Source: Symbiopectobacterium purcellii_A (GTDB lineage Bacteria > Pseudomonadota > Gammaproteobacteria > Enterobacterales > Enterobacteriaceae). Taken from it: a stretch of DNA of 64,000 nt. The stretch covers positions 4,402,001 to 4,466,000 of the forward strand of contig NZ_CP189882.1 of assembly GCF_052050035.1 (NCBI RefSeq). The letters run 5' to 3'. The notes beneath the pieces are model-generated. The model was not told the origin of the DNA. It did no database searches and saw nothing but the letters and a program-made list of their open reading frames with translations. Shown here one piece after another: positions 25,765-36,389 of this stretch. The translations under genes and the position numbers were made by a program. The stretch's first letter is position 1; each line of letters starts with the position of its first letter.

Positions 25765-26567
25765 TTCCTTTAAACGGCCAAAACATCTTTCTACAACGTT
25801 GCGACGGCGATAAGCATCACGATAAAGTTGTGAGCGTCCATCTGAAGCCAGTTTTTCATTTGATTTTCGGGGAATAACCGCTCTTATCCCTTTTCTTTTC
25901 AACTCGTTACGGAGTGCATTGCCAGAGTAGGTTTTGTCAGCCAGTACCGCATGACCACGACGCTTCATGCTACCGTTCTGCCGTTGCACGCCAATGCCGT
26001 CCAGGAGTCGTAACGCGAACAGGCTTTCGTGAGCCTGCCCAGCACTCAGTACGATATTTAGCGGGATGCCGCTTCCGTCAGTCGCCATGTGGATTTTGGT
26101 GCCATAACCACCTCGTGAGCGACTCAGGCTGTTATCGTTGGTAATATCGGGATGTTTTTTTGAGCGCCAGCCGCACATTTGAGCGCACGGATATTGCTGC
26201 CATCCAGCGCAGTGGCTGACCAGTCAACAAGTCCATGAGCATCAAGAAATGAAAGTAACTTATTAAAAATAATGTTAATAACTCCAGACTTTGACCATCT
26301 ATTGAAACGGTTATAAACGGTTTTCCATGGGCCGTAACGTTCAGGTAAATCACGCCATGGGGCACCTGAACACAGTATCCAGAACATGCCGTTGACGATT
26401 TTGCGATGTTCTGCCCATGGCCGGCCTGCCTGCGGAGATGTCAAAACGGTTGGTAACAAGGGCTCAATGATTGCCCATGCTTCATCAGAAAGATCGTAGC
26501 GAGCCATAATCCAAAGTGTCTTAGAAACAGATGGATACTATAGTTCAAGCAATTAAGGGACACAGCC
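25765..26567 (-). mobile_element. IS427-type two-ORF IS5 element, 3' truncated
   Basis: The first ORF (26124-26507) reads MARYDLSDEAWAIIEPLLPTVL...ALDGSNIRALKCAAGAQKN. The overlapping second ORF (25756-26178) reads SRSRGGYGTKIHMATDGSGIPLNIVLSAGQAHE...LADKTYSGNALRNEL...RRRNVVERCFGRLKE, holding DDE residues. ORF1 and ORF2 overlap at a run of A's (GGGATGTTTTTTT on the + strand), as in IS427-type programmed frameshifting. The end GGGACACAGCC is at 26567. The opposite end is lost to IS630. It occupies the middle of the acyltransferase gene. Confidence 0.87.
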
Positions 26568-26570
26568 TAA

Positions 26571-26830
26571 TGTTACATACCCGTTTTGCCTGGCTTGAAG
26601 GGATGATCGGTCGGATTGGTAGTAAAACGTTGGGGATTTATCTGGTGCACAATATCTTCGTCATAGAGATTAACAACACCGCGCTTTATGACCGGTTATA
26701 CCTCATGTTCAGCTTTTTGTCCGTCTATGGCTTTATTGTGCTCTATGGCGCGTTGACCTTTGCGCTGTCATACCTGATTTGCTGTCTATTAAGCCGGTTA
26801 CGTTGGATAAATCGTGTGATAACCCTGTAG
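26571..26830 (+). pseudogene. acyltransferase-3 family membrane protein, C-terminal part
   Basis: The continuation of the gene broken at 24492 reads LHTRFAWLEGMIGRIGSKTLGIYLVHNIFVIEI...LSVYGFIVLYGALTFALSYLICCLLSRLRWINRVITL. The GxxTLGIYLVHN motif is the conserved penultimate helix of Acyltransferase_3 proteins. The middle of the protein is missing, so removing the IS debris would not restore it. Confidence 0.75.
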
Positions 26831-26860
26831 GGGCGAGCTGTCGCCCCGGTGTGCTTGAGC

Positions 26861-27395
26861 TTACGCGCGAGCGCGCTTGCGTTGAACTTTTTCACGAATA
26901 CGCTGTTTGTCCTGCTCGGAAAGAAACACGACGGCCAATCCATTGCTCTGCGCCTGACGAATTTCATCGGCGGTCAGGCCAGCCTGCGGGGCGGCAGTGT
27001 GATATTCGTGTGCTATCTCGATCCCTTGTACTACCGGATCGTCAGTATTGATGGTCGCGGGAATACCGTGACGCAGAAAGTGGGGCAGAGGATGTTCCGC
27101 TAAGGACATGACGGTACTGGTTTGAATATTTGACGTCAGGCAGGATTCAATGGCGATCTGTTGCTGCGCCATGTGTGTCATTAGCGTTTTATCCACAATG
27201 GCGGCTTCCACAATGGCGGCTACGCCGTGACCGATGCGCTCTGCCCCTAATTGACGAATCGCCTGCCAGATACTTTCAGCATCCGCCGCTTCACCGGCAT
27301 GAACGGTAATATGCCAACCGTTATCACGCGCCTAACGAAAGTGCGAAGTAAACAAACCGCCCGGGAAGCCTAATTAATCGCCAGCCAAATCGAGG
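26861..27395 (-). pseudogene. add: adenosine deaminase, truncated and with internal stops
   Basis: The C-terminal ~175 codons are recognisable: HITVHAGEAADAESIWQAIRQLGAERIGHGVAAI, then QQIAIESCLTSNIQTSTV...INTDDPVVQGIEIAHEY. Zinc and catalytic residues (HAGE, GHG, NTDDP) survive. However, in-frame TAA and TAG codons interrupt LDLAGD(stop)LGFPGG and SHFR(stop)ARDNGW. The N-terminus is removed by IS30 at 27396. A short duplication (GCCATTGTGGA twice near 27200) is also present. Adenosine deamination through this gene is lost. The position beside ydgJ is as in E. coli. Confidence 0.9.
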
Positions 27396-28362
27396 CCCCA
27401 TTCCCACTCGAAACGCAACAAAGTGACCCACTTGCCAGAGTCGGATAAAATCACCGTTCTGGCCATACTGGAGAGCCTGTTGCATGCAGGGAAAACATCT
27501 GACTCAGAAAGAACGGTTCTACATCGAAAAGCGGCGTGGTGAAGGTGTCAACCAAGCTACCATCGCCAGAGAGCTTGCTCTGCCTCGCTCGACCATCAGC
27601 AGGGAACTCAGACGCAATACCGACCCTACTTTCAATGGTGTCTACTGCTGTAGAAGGGCGGACACTCTGGCCCGGGAACGCCGTCATAAGCCTCTGCCAA
27701 ACAATAAGCGTGTTGCTTAATAGTGAAATAAGGGTGTTTCGGTGATTGAAGTAAATTTTACGCTGTTCTGAGATGGAAATTCCAAAGACCGGCGCTAAGG
27801 AGTAAGAAGGTATCATCAATAAAGGGTCTACGAGTCCGTAAAATTTGGGTCATGCAACCGAGGCGCTTGATACCCGCGATGGCGTGTTCAACTGTAATAC
27901 GGATGCCCGAGATTATTTTATTTTCTTGTTTTTGTTCAGGCGATAAAGGTCTTTTTCGAGTTCCTTTTTTTGGGATTTGTGTATTAGGATGCTGTTTATC
28001 TATACCTTGAAAACCGGTATCTGCCCAGATGGTTACCTCAGGAGGAATATGGCGAATTATATCGACTTTATCGAGTAAGCGTTTATCGTGACGGCGCCCA
28101 TTTTTGCTCATGGGGATAAATCCAATTTGCCTTGTTTCGTCAGTCATAATAAGCGCTTTTCGAGTGGTCTGTCTTTTCTTTCCCGAATACATTTTTTTTC
28201 GCCGACGCAGATTCTTAGGCTTTTGGACAGGTCGCTCTGTCCCATCAATAAAGACGTCTTTAACTCCAGGAAAGGCGCGAAAAAATTCCTCAGCAGAGCG
28301 AATTTGACGAGCGGGCAAAACACATTCTCGCCCCAAGGTCATCTCTAAAACCGGCAATAATA

Positions 28363-28454
28363 TAGCCAAGCGACATTATTTTGATAACAGCCAGCTATGC
28401 TTCTTTGCCGCATATCAGGGCATAGGATGTAATCATTTTTAAGTCGGTTGGCTA
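28363..28454 (+). mobile_element. 92-bp MITE with IS630-type ends
   Basis: Ends TAGCCAAGCGAC and GTCGGTTGGCTA, flanked by TA on both sides. No coding capacity. The outer ~12 bp equal the IS630 ends in this window. It splits the IS5-D4 transposase gene. Confidence 0.93.
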
Positions 28455-28569
28455 TATTTTTACCCAGCGACATACCCGTGTTCTATCTAAACCAAAAAGA
28501 AGTCCTTGCAAATCATAGGTCGGATAACATTTTAAATACAATAAAATAAAAAGCAGTTTATCTAATGGG

Positions 28570-30759
28570 AGAGTGTAAAAAGATCTGTGTAAATGGCATT
28601 TTGAGGAAAACCTTCAGAGGACAAAAAATGCATATCAGCAACGAACTTATTGACCAACTGCTTCAGGATTGCCACTCCCCTCAGGAGCTTCTGGGTGAAT
28701 CAGGCCTACTCAAGGAGCTGACTAAAAGACTGGCGGAACGGGTTCTTCAAGCTGAGATGGAGATACACCTTGGGTATGCTAAGCATGACCCGGCTGGTAA
28801 TAATTCAGGCAACTCCCGCAATGGCAAGACATCCAAGAGCGTACGTAGCCAAAATGGGGCGCTCGAGCTCGATATTCCGCGCGCCCGCAACAGTATAGCC
28901 AAGCGACTTAATTTTGATTACACCATATGGACTAAGAACAAACTCTCTGTATCGCAACCCATCTCTCTTTTTTTGCTTTTTGCTTGTGCCCATTTATGCT
29001 CAATTGGGTTAAGATCTGGCGAATATGTAGGCAAATACTCCACCATATACCCTGCATCGATGATGACTTGTTGAATATTATGTTTTTTGTGAAAAGTGGC
29101 ATTGTCCATCATGATTACACTGTTTTTAGGGAGTACTGGGATAAGGACTTGTGTGACCCAGGCATAGAAAACATCGCTGTTAATATTGATATCAAATAAT
29201 CCGATAGCAAACAGCGTTGTGCCTAATAAAGCGCCGATAACATTTGTTCTTCCCCTAGCTCCCCAGTTCTTCAGGCCAAAACACCGTTGACCTTTTGGTG
29301 AATAGCCGTGAGTCCGTGGGGCATCGTGTGAAAAACCACTTTCATCAATAAAAACAATAGGTTTACCTTCTTTTTCATACTGTTGTTTTTTTTGTTGAAA
29401 TCCCTGCCGGGCGTTTTCGTCGGCTTTCGGATGACGTAGAGTTTTTTTTATAGGTCAATCCCAGCTTTTTAAGCGCTTGCCAAATGGCCTTCTGACAAAC
29501 GCCAAAACGCTCTGCACGTTCTTTTTGGTAAGCATCTGGATATTGTTCAACATCTTTTATCAACTCGGATTTATCGATCTTTCGCTGACGCGTGGTCGAT
29601 GCTTTTGACTCTATTTGATTAATCCAACGCGATACAGAGGCGGGGCCAATCCGAAATTGCTTCGCTGTTTCTCGGATACTCAACCCTTCGTTTTTCCGTG
29701 TAGATATCACTTTACGTCTAAAATCAATTGAATAGCTCATTTAAATAATGTAATCAAAATTAAGTCGTTTAGCTATACCTTCGAGCCGACACTGATCGGT
29801 AAGCACGAAAAGCAGCTTAACGGTTTCGATGACCGCATTATTTCTCTCTATTCCAGAGGGCTATCAACCCGTGATATTCAGGCTCACTTTAAAGAAGTCT
29901 ACGGGGTCGATGTTTCCGCTGGCTTCATTTCTCAAGTGACCAATGCCGTGATGGATGACGTTAAGCGCTGGCAGCAACGGCCGCTGGATGCGTTTTATCC
30001 CATTGTTTACCTTGACTGTATTGTGGTCAAAAGCCAGGACGGCGGAGCCGTGACCAACAAGTCTGTTTACTTGGCTCTAGGCATCAACGGCCAGGGCGAA
30101 AAAGAGCTGCTGGGGCTATGGATAGCCAAAACCGAGGGGGCCAAGTTCTGGTTATCTGTAATGACAGAACTGAAAAATCGTGGGCTACAGGACATCTTCA
30201 TCGCCTGCTGCGATGGCCTGAAGGGCTTTCCTGATGCCATTGAAGCTGTTTACCCGCATACGCGGGTACAGCTCTGCATCGTGCATCAGGTGCGGAACTC
30301 GCTGCGCTACGTCGGCTGGAAAGAGCGTAAAGCCGTTGCTGCTGACCTCCGCACTATCTATAGTTCCGCAACGCTAGAGGGCGCTGAAGAGGCCCTGGAT
30401 GCCTTCGCGGCCAAATGGGATGAACAGTTCCCGACGATCAGCCCATCGTGGAGAAATAATTGGGAACGTCTCATCGTCATTTTTGATTTTCCGCCGGAGA
30501 TTCGCAAGGTTATCTACACCACCAACGCGATAGAATCGTTAAATGCTTCATTGCGCAAGATAACGAAAACGCGACGAATATTTCCAACGGATGACTCGGT
30601 GCTAAAATTATTCTATCTAGCCTTGCATAATATCTCGGCTAAATGGACCCTACCAATCAGAGACTGGAAACCGGCTATGAGCCAATTCATGTTGATGTAT
30701 GGAGATCGGATTTCCGGTTAAGCGATGGAGCCATTTACACGAAATTCTTTACAGACTCT
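28570..30759 (+). mobile_element. IS256-family element split by IS630
   Basis: An 8-bp duplication CTAATGGG flanks it (28562-28569 and 30760-30767). The transposase would start MHISNELIDQLLQDCHSPQELLGES and is cut after ELDIPRARNS by IS630. The C-terminal part (29936-30721) holds DCIVVKSQDGG, ACCDGLKGFPDAIEA and TTNAIESLNASLRK with the DDE residues. Removing IS630 and one TA would restore the frame. Confidence 0.93.
28896..29775 (-). mobile_element. complete IS630-family element inside IS256 (A8)
   Basis: TA duplications lie at 28894-28895 and 29776-29777, and IS256 sequence continues cleanly on both sides (CGCAACAG then CCTTCGAGCC). The transposase, starting at 29740, is broken at the A8 run after 121 codons. 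Confidence 0.94.
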
Positions 30760-31828
30760 CTAATGGGGTTGGGATAAATCCTTTCTGCCCTGCACCCATC
30801 TGCCGCTCGTGATCTTTTCGATTCTTTTGCCGATAAATCAAATAACAAGCTGAAAATTCAGCGGCTAAATTTTTCAATTCTTCGACTGATAATCCAATGA
30901 TTGCTTTACATAAACGATTATCTCGTAACAACCGCTCTTTGTTGATCATTTCAAACCTTTATTCTCTAAGTTAAACCTCTTTTTATTCTCAATAGCCTGA
31001 CAAAAAATGCAAGTCTCTATTCAGCAACTAGTTTAATGCTTTTTACCAGTTGGAGCCACACATTCAGAACTTCATCAGTCAGGCGCTTTCCACTCACTCT
31101 TCACCTGAAATCATCAGTGGCCGTTTGCACCTGGAATTCGGTATATCTGTCAGCAAGAATACGCTATATCTCTATATCCTGCAGGAGAGACAGGCTGGCG
31201 GGGAGCTATATCAGCAACTTCCTCATCGGGGAAAACGTTACAGGTACAATGCCGAAAACCTCAAATCAGGCCCTATTCCCAACCGTGTTGGTATTGAGTA
31301 TCGCCCAGCTCAAGCCGAGCTTAAACAGGAGCCTGGCCACTTCGAAATTGACACTATTTTTGGCAAAGACCAGAAGTCATTCTTGTTAACCATCGTAGAT
31401 AAAGCATTGAAAACCGTCATCATTCGCAAACTGCCTAATAAGCGTGCGGAGACTGTGGTTGCTGCTTTCAGGGACATTGAAGCTAATACCTTTTGCAAGT
31501 TTAAGACCCTAACAGCTGATAACGGCCCTGAATTCGCTCTGCACGAGCAAATTACTCAAATCACAGGGGCGCAGGTCTACTTTGCCCATCCTTATCATTC
31601 CTGGGAGAGGGGCTTGAATGAGCACACCAACGGGCTGATACGACGTTTTTACCCAAAGGGAACAGACTTCAGTCAGGTCAGTCATCGTAAGATTGCCGAA
31701 CTCGAACACATACTCAATACAAGGGGCAGAAAATCGCTGGGCTATCGCTCCCCCAATGAGGTATTTTTAACGCACTTACTGGTGGCATAAGCCTCTACCG
31801 TTTTGTTGCGTTTCGAGTGGGAATGGGG

Positions 31829-31954
31829 CATCAGACTTAGCCAGCCATCCGTTTCAGAAAAAACCTGTGCTGCCAGCCAGGCCAGTGCCATTGCAGCAAA
31901 ATAAAGTACGCTCTGACGCGACTCGAGTGTGTGTTTATCCAACGGTATGACCAT
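31829..31954 (-). pseudogene. truncated gene downstream of ydgA, unidentified
   Basis: An ORF starting at ATG 31954 reads MVIPLDKHTLESRQSVLYFAAMALAWLAAQVFSETDGWLSLM and then runs into the IS30-A end. Residues ~16-32 may be a membrane helix. It is co-directional with ydgA, 55 bp downstream. The family is not recognisable from 42 residues. Confidence 0.45.
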
Positions 31955-32008
31955 TTACTCAGCGAATTCTAGGGGACCGCCTGCCAGAACGCGCAGGCGG
32001 TATAGGCA

Positions 32009-33571
32009 TTACTGCGCTTGCGGGGGCACGACTGCCGGTGTGTCTTGTGTTTCCGGCTCGGCATCATCGCCTTCGTCACCTGCATCGGTAGGGATATCGA
32101 TAAAGGGGGCAATAAACTCTGCCAGTGAGATTTTGCGTCCGTTGAACTCCACCTGATTGTCCGCATAGTGCAGCGAACTGGTGATAGCATCATCTTTGGT
32201 CACGGTAATTTGGTTCATTTCACCTACGCCAGCCAGCATTTTCACTTGCTCTTGCGCACTGGTAATCAGTTGCTGATGCTCTTGCTCTGATTGTGCTTGT
32301 CCTCCGGCCTGAACAATGCCTTCAGCCAGCATGGACATTGGTGCGTTCAATGTCACATACAGTTGTTTAACCGCGCGACGGATCACGCCTTCTTCATCAC
32401 TTTGTGCCGGCGGCGTTAACGCTGTGGATTGCACCGGGTTAGTCAAATTGAGTGAGGCGTTTAGTGTGCTTTCACCTTTGGCATTTTTCCAACTCAAAGG
32501 GGCGATGGTAAAGTTAGGGTTGCCTTTCAGCAAGCCAGGCAAAGCCTTGCGTAATGATTGTCCGAGCTCATACTGGAAACGCAGTGGGTCCATGGCGGAC
32601 GGCGACTCCAGGAATGACGCACTCAAGGCCTTATAGGTTTTGGCGAACTGTTGTGTTGCTTCTCCATCGAGTTGGTTAAAGTTGAAAGCAAACTTCATGC
32701 TACCCAAGTCGCGATCTTTGAGCAGCAGTGCGTCTAATGACAATGTTATCGCGCCAGCGATGCTTTTGTCATCTTCGCTCATGGTGCTGTTGATCACGAA
32801 GTTATTCAGCGTGACAGGGTCACTTATTGGTGGTGTCACCCTCATGGATTTCAGGGTGACACCACCATCGCCAAGATCCAGATTAAACTTGCCGCGGTGA
32901 TTGTTCGCTTCCAATCCAAAGCCTTCGAGAACGATAGTCTCTTTGCCGCCTTCGTAATTGGTGGTTTCTGATAAAAAGTGAGAAACCGTGCCTGAAATTC
33001 GGCTGCTACGTAGATCGTGAGCAAGGTCTAACGCAATATCAGTGCCGCTGAAGGCAAATTTGGTGCCCTCACTGTCAATATCGAGTGGACGTAGAGAGAT
33101 AACAGATGACGTATCACCATTGAATGCCACACGTGTTTCTGCGCTCAGGAACGGCTGATTCTGAAGCACATCAAACAGTTCTTTGGTCGCTTCGGTATTA
33201 GCCAGTTCGCTGTGGATATGCGCCATGCTGGGACGTAAATTCATTTTTTTTAGCAGGGCGAGCGGAAGTGGCCCGTGTGAAAAGGTTTCGTTGAGCACGA
33301 TTTCGTTTTTGGGCGCTAATGGACGCGTTTCTGATGCAGAACCGTCAGGCTGTAACACCAGAGAAAACGTACTGCTAAACACGCCCCCTTGGTAATCACG
33401 ATACACCAGCTTGAATCCTGAATTCGGATAGGCTTCCTGCAACTGCTTGTTAAATTCAGCGGTGACAGTATCGATGTTTTGTGCCAATTGCTTGCCCGTA
33501 TACCATGACGCACCTGTCCACACGGCGCCCAGTGCGACGATAACTCCGACGGCAATCAGAGACTTCTTCAT
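32009..33571 (-). CDS. ydgA: YdgA, DUF945 family protein
   Basis: The 520-residue protein starts MKKSLIAVGVIVALGAVWTGASWYTGKQLAQNIDTVTAEFNKQL, with one N-terminal membrane helix or uncleaved signal and the rest likely periplasmic. The DUF945 pattern (Y..G.FSS..., long beta-rich repeats such as GTDIALDLAHDLRSSRISGTVSHFLSETTNYEGGKE) spans nearly the whole length. The tail is acidic and Pro/Gln-rich. The E. coli homologue is of similar length. The molecular role is unknown, possibly envelope maintenance like AsmA-type proteins. Located 46 bp after manA as in E. coli; no damage seen. Confidence 0.9.
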   Translation of the reverse strand: MKKSLIAVGVIVALGAVWTGASWYTGKQLAQNIDTVTAEFNKQLQEAYPNSGFKLVYRDYQGGVFSSTFSLVLQPDGSASETRPLAPKNEIVLNETFSHGPLPLALLKKMNLRPSMAHIHSELANTEATKELFDVLQNQPFLSAETRVAFNGDTSSVISLRPLDIDSEGTKFAFSGTDIALDLAHDLRSSRISGTVSHFLSETTNYEGGKETIVLEGFGLEANNHRGKFNLDLGDGGVTLKSMRVTPPISDPVTLNNFVINSTMSEDDKSIAGAITLSLDALLLKDRDLGSMKFAFNFNQLDGEATQQFAKTYKALSASFLESPSAMDPLRFQYELGQSLRKALPGLLKGNPNFTIAPLSWKNAKGESTLNASLNLTNPVQSTALTPPAQSDEEGVIRRAVKQLYVTLNAPMSMLAEGIVQAGGQAQSEQEHQQLITSAQEQVKMLAGVGEMNQITVTKDDAITSSLHYADNQVEFNGRKISLAEFIAPFIDIPTDAGDEGDDAEPETQDTPAVVPPQAQ

Positions 33572-33617
33572 AGTGTGATTCCTTTTCTAAGTAAGCATCC
33601 CTAAAGGGAGAAAGTGT

Positions 33618-34796
33618 CTAACCATTATAAACGCGTGCCAGTCGTCCACTTCCCTCTACGCTGACGGGAGACTCTGACGCACGCAAAAAACAGGATTCGC
33701 CGGGACAAAGCGTAAGCTGTTGACCATTTTTAATCAACGTGGCTTTTCCATCGATACAAAAGACAACGGCAGCACTCTGTTGGTTCAGCGTTTGTGGCTG
33801 ACCTTTCAGATGATGCAGGGAAAAGGCAAAATCGGCGACCGGTACGGGAAAATAGCAGGTTTCACCGTCTTCAATCGGCTGAGTTAACAACTGGTTCGCC
33901 GGTTTAGGGATGAATTTCACGTTCGCCAGCAGCTCAGGAATATCGATGTATTTAGGGGTGAGTCCAGCCCGCAGTACGTTATCCGAATTTGCCATTACTT
34001 CGAGTGCCACGCCGTGCAGATAAGCATGCGGCGTTTCCGCATAAAGAAACATCGCTTGCCCCGGTTGCAGGGTGATGACGTTGAGCAACAACGGGGAAAA
34101 CAGTCCGCTGTCGTTAGGGTATTCCTGAATGATGTTGCGCAGCGTCGCCCAGGGTTCACCCTGTTGTGAGGTGAGTGCGGCTTTTAACACTGCCAGAGCG
34201 CGATCTTTGATCTCTGCGCGCATACTCAATAAATTGGCAAACAGCATCGACAGGTTTTTGTCATCGGGCTGCTGCAAATAGGCGGTAATGGACGGATGTG
34301 CGCTGGCAACGGGCTGCAATAGTGCCACAATATCGTCGTGCTCTCGAAAACCGTTCATCGCTTGAAAGGGCGTTAAGGCAAACACCAGTTCTGGCTTGTG
34401 GTTGGCATCTTTGTAATTGCGATGGGGCGTATCGAGCGGGATCGCGAGCCTGTTCTCTTTGGCAAAACCTTGCTCTGCGGCGGATTTGCTCGGGTGAACC
34501 TGAATGGAGAGCGGCTGCGCCGCGCAGAGAACTTTAAACAGAAATGGCAGCTCACCAAACTGTGCTGCGATAGACGCTCCCAATGTCTCCACGGGCGCAT
34601 CGCTGATAACGTCACGTAAACGCTGTTCCTCACCCTGATCATTCAGCACCCACGAACTGCTTTTGGGATGCGCCCCCATCCAAAGCTCTGCCATTGGTCG
34701 ATTGTCTTTATTCTCAATGCCGTAGAGTTCTGTTAATGCTGTTGTGCTTCCCCAGGCGTAGTGCTGGATGCTATTGCGCATTTTTTGCATATTCAC
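33618..34796 (-). CDS. manA: mannose-6-phosphate isomerase, class I
   Basis: ManA interconverts mannose 6-phosphate and fructose 6-phosphate with a zinc ion. The 392 residues match family length. It starts MNMQKMRNSIQHYAWGSTTALTELYG. The zinc/active-site region QVHPSKSAAEQGFAKEN and the GHKPE-like motif (NHKPELVFALTPFQAMNGFRE) are present. The C-terminal cupin has AETPHAYLHGVALEVMANSDNVLRAGLTPKYID. It allows use or synthesis of mannose for surface sugars. Divergent from fumC with ~185 bp between, as in enterobacteria. Confidence 0.96.
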   Translation of the reverse strand: MNMQKMRNSIQHYAWGSTTALTELYGIENKDNRPMAELWMGAHPKSSSWVLNDQGEEQRLRDVISDAPVETLGASIAAQFGELPFLFKVLCAAQPLSIQVHPSKSAAEQGFAKENRLAIPLDTPHRNYKDANHKPELVFALTPFQAMNGFREHDDIVALLQPVASAHPSITAYLQQPDDKNLSMLFANLLSMRAEIKDRALAVLKAALTSQQGEPWATLRNIIQEYPNDSGLFSPLLLNVITLQPGQAMFLYAETPHAYLHGVALEVMANSDNVLRAGLTPKYIDIPELLANVKFIPKPANQLLTQPIEDGETCYFPVPVADFAFSLHHLKGQPQTLNQQSAAVVFCIDGKATLIKNGQQLTLCPGESCFLRASESPVSVEGSGRLARVYNG

Positions 34797-34981
34797 ACTC
34801 GATTGTTATGTAATTTGTTAATATATGTGACTATAGAGGTTAATAAAGGCGGTGAATATGAATACACTGCCTTAGCTTGCAGACGATGGCGCTTGACGTG
34901 CATGTTAATGTTTTCTCAATCACGATGCCAGACAAGACCATGACCCCCCGTCCTTTTTAGGAATGTTAGGAGAAAAAACCA

Positions 34982-36379
34982 ATGACGACTCGTATCGAAA
35001 AAGATTCCATGGGCCCGATTGATGTTCCCGCCAATAAGCTGTGGGGGGCTCAAACGCAGCGCTCTTTGGAGCATTTTCGTATCTCTGAGGAGAAAATGCC
35101 GCAAGCGCTAATTTTCGCCTTGGCGTTGACCAAACGTGCAGCCGCACAGGTCAATAACATGCTCGGCCTGTTGCCAGATGACAAGAGCGCGGCGATCATT
35201 GAGGCTGCTGATGAGGTGTTAGCCGAGAAACACCCCGGCGAGTTTCCTTTGGCGATTTGGCAGACCGGCTCTGGCACGCAAAGCAACATGAACATGAACG
35301 AAGTGCTAGCCAACCGTGCCAGCGAAATACTGGGGGGAGAACGCGGTAATGCACGTTTAGTGCACCCCAATGATGATGTTAACAAAAGCCAAAGTTCGAA
35401 CGATGTATTCCCTACGGCAATGCACGTAGCTGCCGTTATCGCCCTCAATACCCATCTGTTGCCGGAGCTTGATGCGCTGTTGGCAACGTTACAGGCGAAA
35501 GCCGAGGCGTTCAGCGATATCGTTAAAATCGGGCGCACCCATTTGCAGGATGCCACGCCGTTGACCTTGGGGCAGGAGATTTCCGGTTGGGTTGCCATGT
35601 TGCAACATAACCGCAAGCATATTGAGAACAGCATTCCCCATTTGAGCGAATTGGCTCTCGGTGGCACGGCGGTGGGGACGGGCCTTAACAGCCACCCTGA
35701 ATATGCCGTTCGCGTTGCTAGCGCGCTGACCGAATTGACCGGACAACCGTTTATTACCGCCCCCAATAAATTCGAAGCGTTGGCAACCTGTGATGCACTG
35801 GTGCATGGGCACGGCGCGTTGAAAGGGTTGGCAGCATCACTGATGAAAATAGCCAACGATGTGCGCTGGCTGGCGTCTGGGCCACGCTGCAGCATCGGGG
35901 AGTTGAGCATCCCTGAAAATGAGCCTGGCAGTTCCATCATGCCAGGGAAAGTGAATCCGACTCAGTGTGAAGCGCTGACCATGCTGTGTTGCCAGGTGAT
36001 GGGTAATGATGTGGCGGTGAATATGGGGGGCGCGTCGGGGAATTTTGAGCTCAATGTCTATCGCCCCATGGTGATCCACAATTTCCTGCAATCGGTTCGT
36101 TTGCTGGCAGATGGCATGAAGAGCTTTGATGAGCACTGCGCTATCGGTATTGAGCCTAACCGCGATCGTATTGAACAGTTGCTGAATGACTCTCTGATGT
36201 TGGTTACCGCATTAAACACCCACATCGGTTACGATAAAGCCGCAGAGATTGCCAAGAAAGCGCATAAAGATGGATTAACGCTCAAAGCCGCCGCGCTTAA
36301 ACTCGGTTATTTAACCGAGTCGCATTTCGATGAGTGGGTGCGTCCGCAGGATATGGTGGGTAGCTTGCATATCGGATAA
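34982..36379 (+). CDS. fumC: fumarate hydratase class II
   Basis: FumC hydrates fumarate to malate in the TCA cycle without an iron-sulfur cluster. The 465 residues compare with ~467 in E. coli. Diagnostic motifs are GSGTQSNMNMNEV, SSNDVFPTAMH, GRTHLQDATPLTLGQE and the family signature GSSIMPGKVNPTQCEA containing the catalytic serine loop. The ATG follows TTAGGAGAAAAAACCA, a good binding site. In E. coli it is under SoxRS control; I could not confirm a SoxS box. Convergent with tus. Confidence 0.97.
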   Translation: MTTRIEKDSMGPIDVPANKLWGAQTQRSLEHFRISEEKMPQALIFALALTKRAAAQVNNMLGLLPDDKSAAIIEAADEVLAEKHPGEFPLAIWQTGSGTQSNMNMNEVLANRASEILGGERGNARLVHPNDDVNKSQSSNDVFPTAMHVAAVIALNTHLLPELDALLATLQAKAEAFSDIVKIGRTHLQDATPLTLGQEISGWVAMLQHNRKHIENSIPHLSELALGGTAVGTGLNSHPEYAVRVASALTELTGQPFITAPNKFEALATCDALVHGHGALKGLAASLMKIANDVRWLASGPRCSIGELSIPENEPGSSIMPGKVNPTQCEALTMLCCQVMGNDVAVNMGGASGNFELNVYRPMVIHNFLQSVRLLADGMKSFDEHCAIGIEPNRDRIEQLLNDSLMLVTALNTHIGYDKAAEIAKKAHKDGLTLKAAALKLGYLTESHFDEWVRPQDMVGSLHIG

Positions 36380-36389
36380 GGGGCGAGTC

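Larger units (their letters stand above)
27706..31034 (-). mobile_element. IS5-D4 inside IS30-A, itself host to a MITE and IS256
   Basis: Flanked by the 3-bp duplication AAT (27703-27705 and 31035-31037). Its C-terminal transposase part is 27758-28362, the middle 28455-28569 and the N-terminal part 30760-30949. It is inserted at exactly the same base of IS30-A as the copy at 46008-47044. A few private changes exist (KALIM, RTRRPF, YRQKN). Confidence 0.9.
27396..31828 (+). mobile_element. IS30-A carrying a four-deep nest of insertions
   Basis: The outer IS30-A pieces are 27396-27705 (N-terminal 75 residues) and 31035-31828 (MEPHIQ to the C-terminus and right end). Between them lies IS5-D4 (27706-31034), itself carrying a 92-bp MITE (28363-28454) and IS256 (28570-30759), which carries IS630 (28896-29775). 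Removing them would restore a nearly complete IS30-A. The left flank is add, the right flank an unrelated short ORF downstream of ydgA. No flanking duplication is visible, so host DNA was probably deleted. Confidence 0.9.

Noticed and set aside
28904..29199. Repeated 71-codon ORF antisense to IS630 copies (MCPFMLNWVKIWRICRQILHH...)
   Set aside because: It recurs only because the IS recurs. It lies opposite the catalytic domain and has no independent support.
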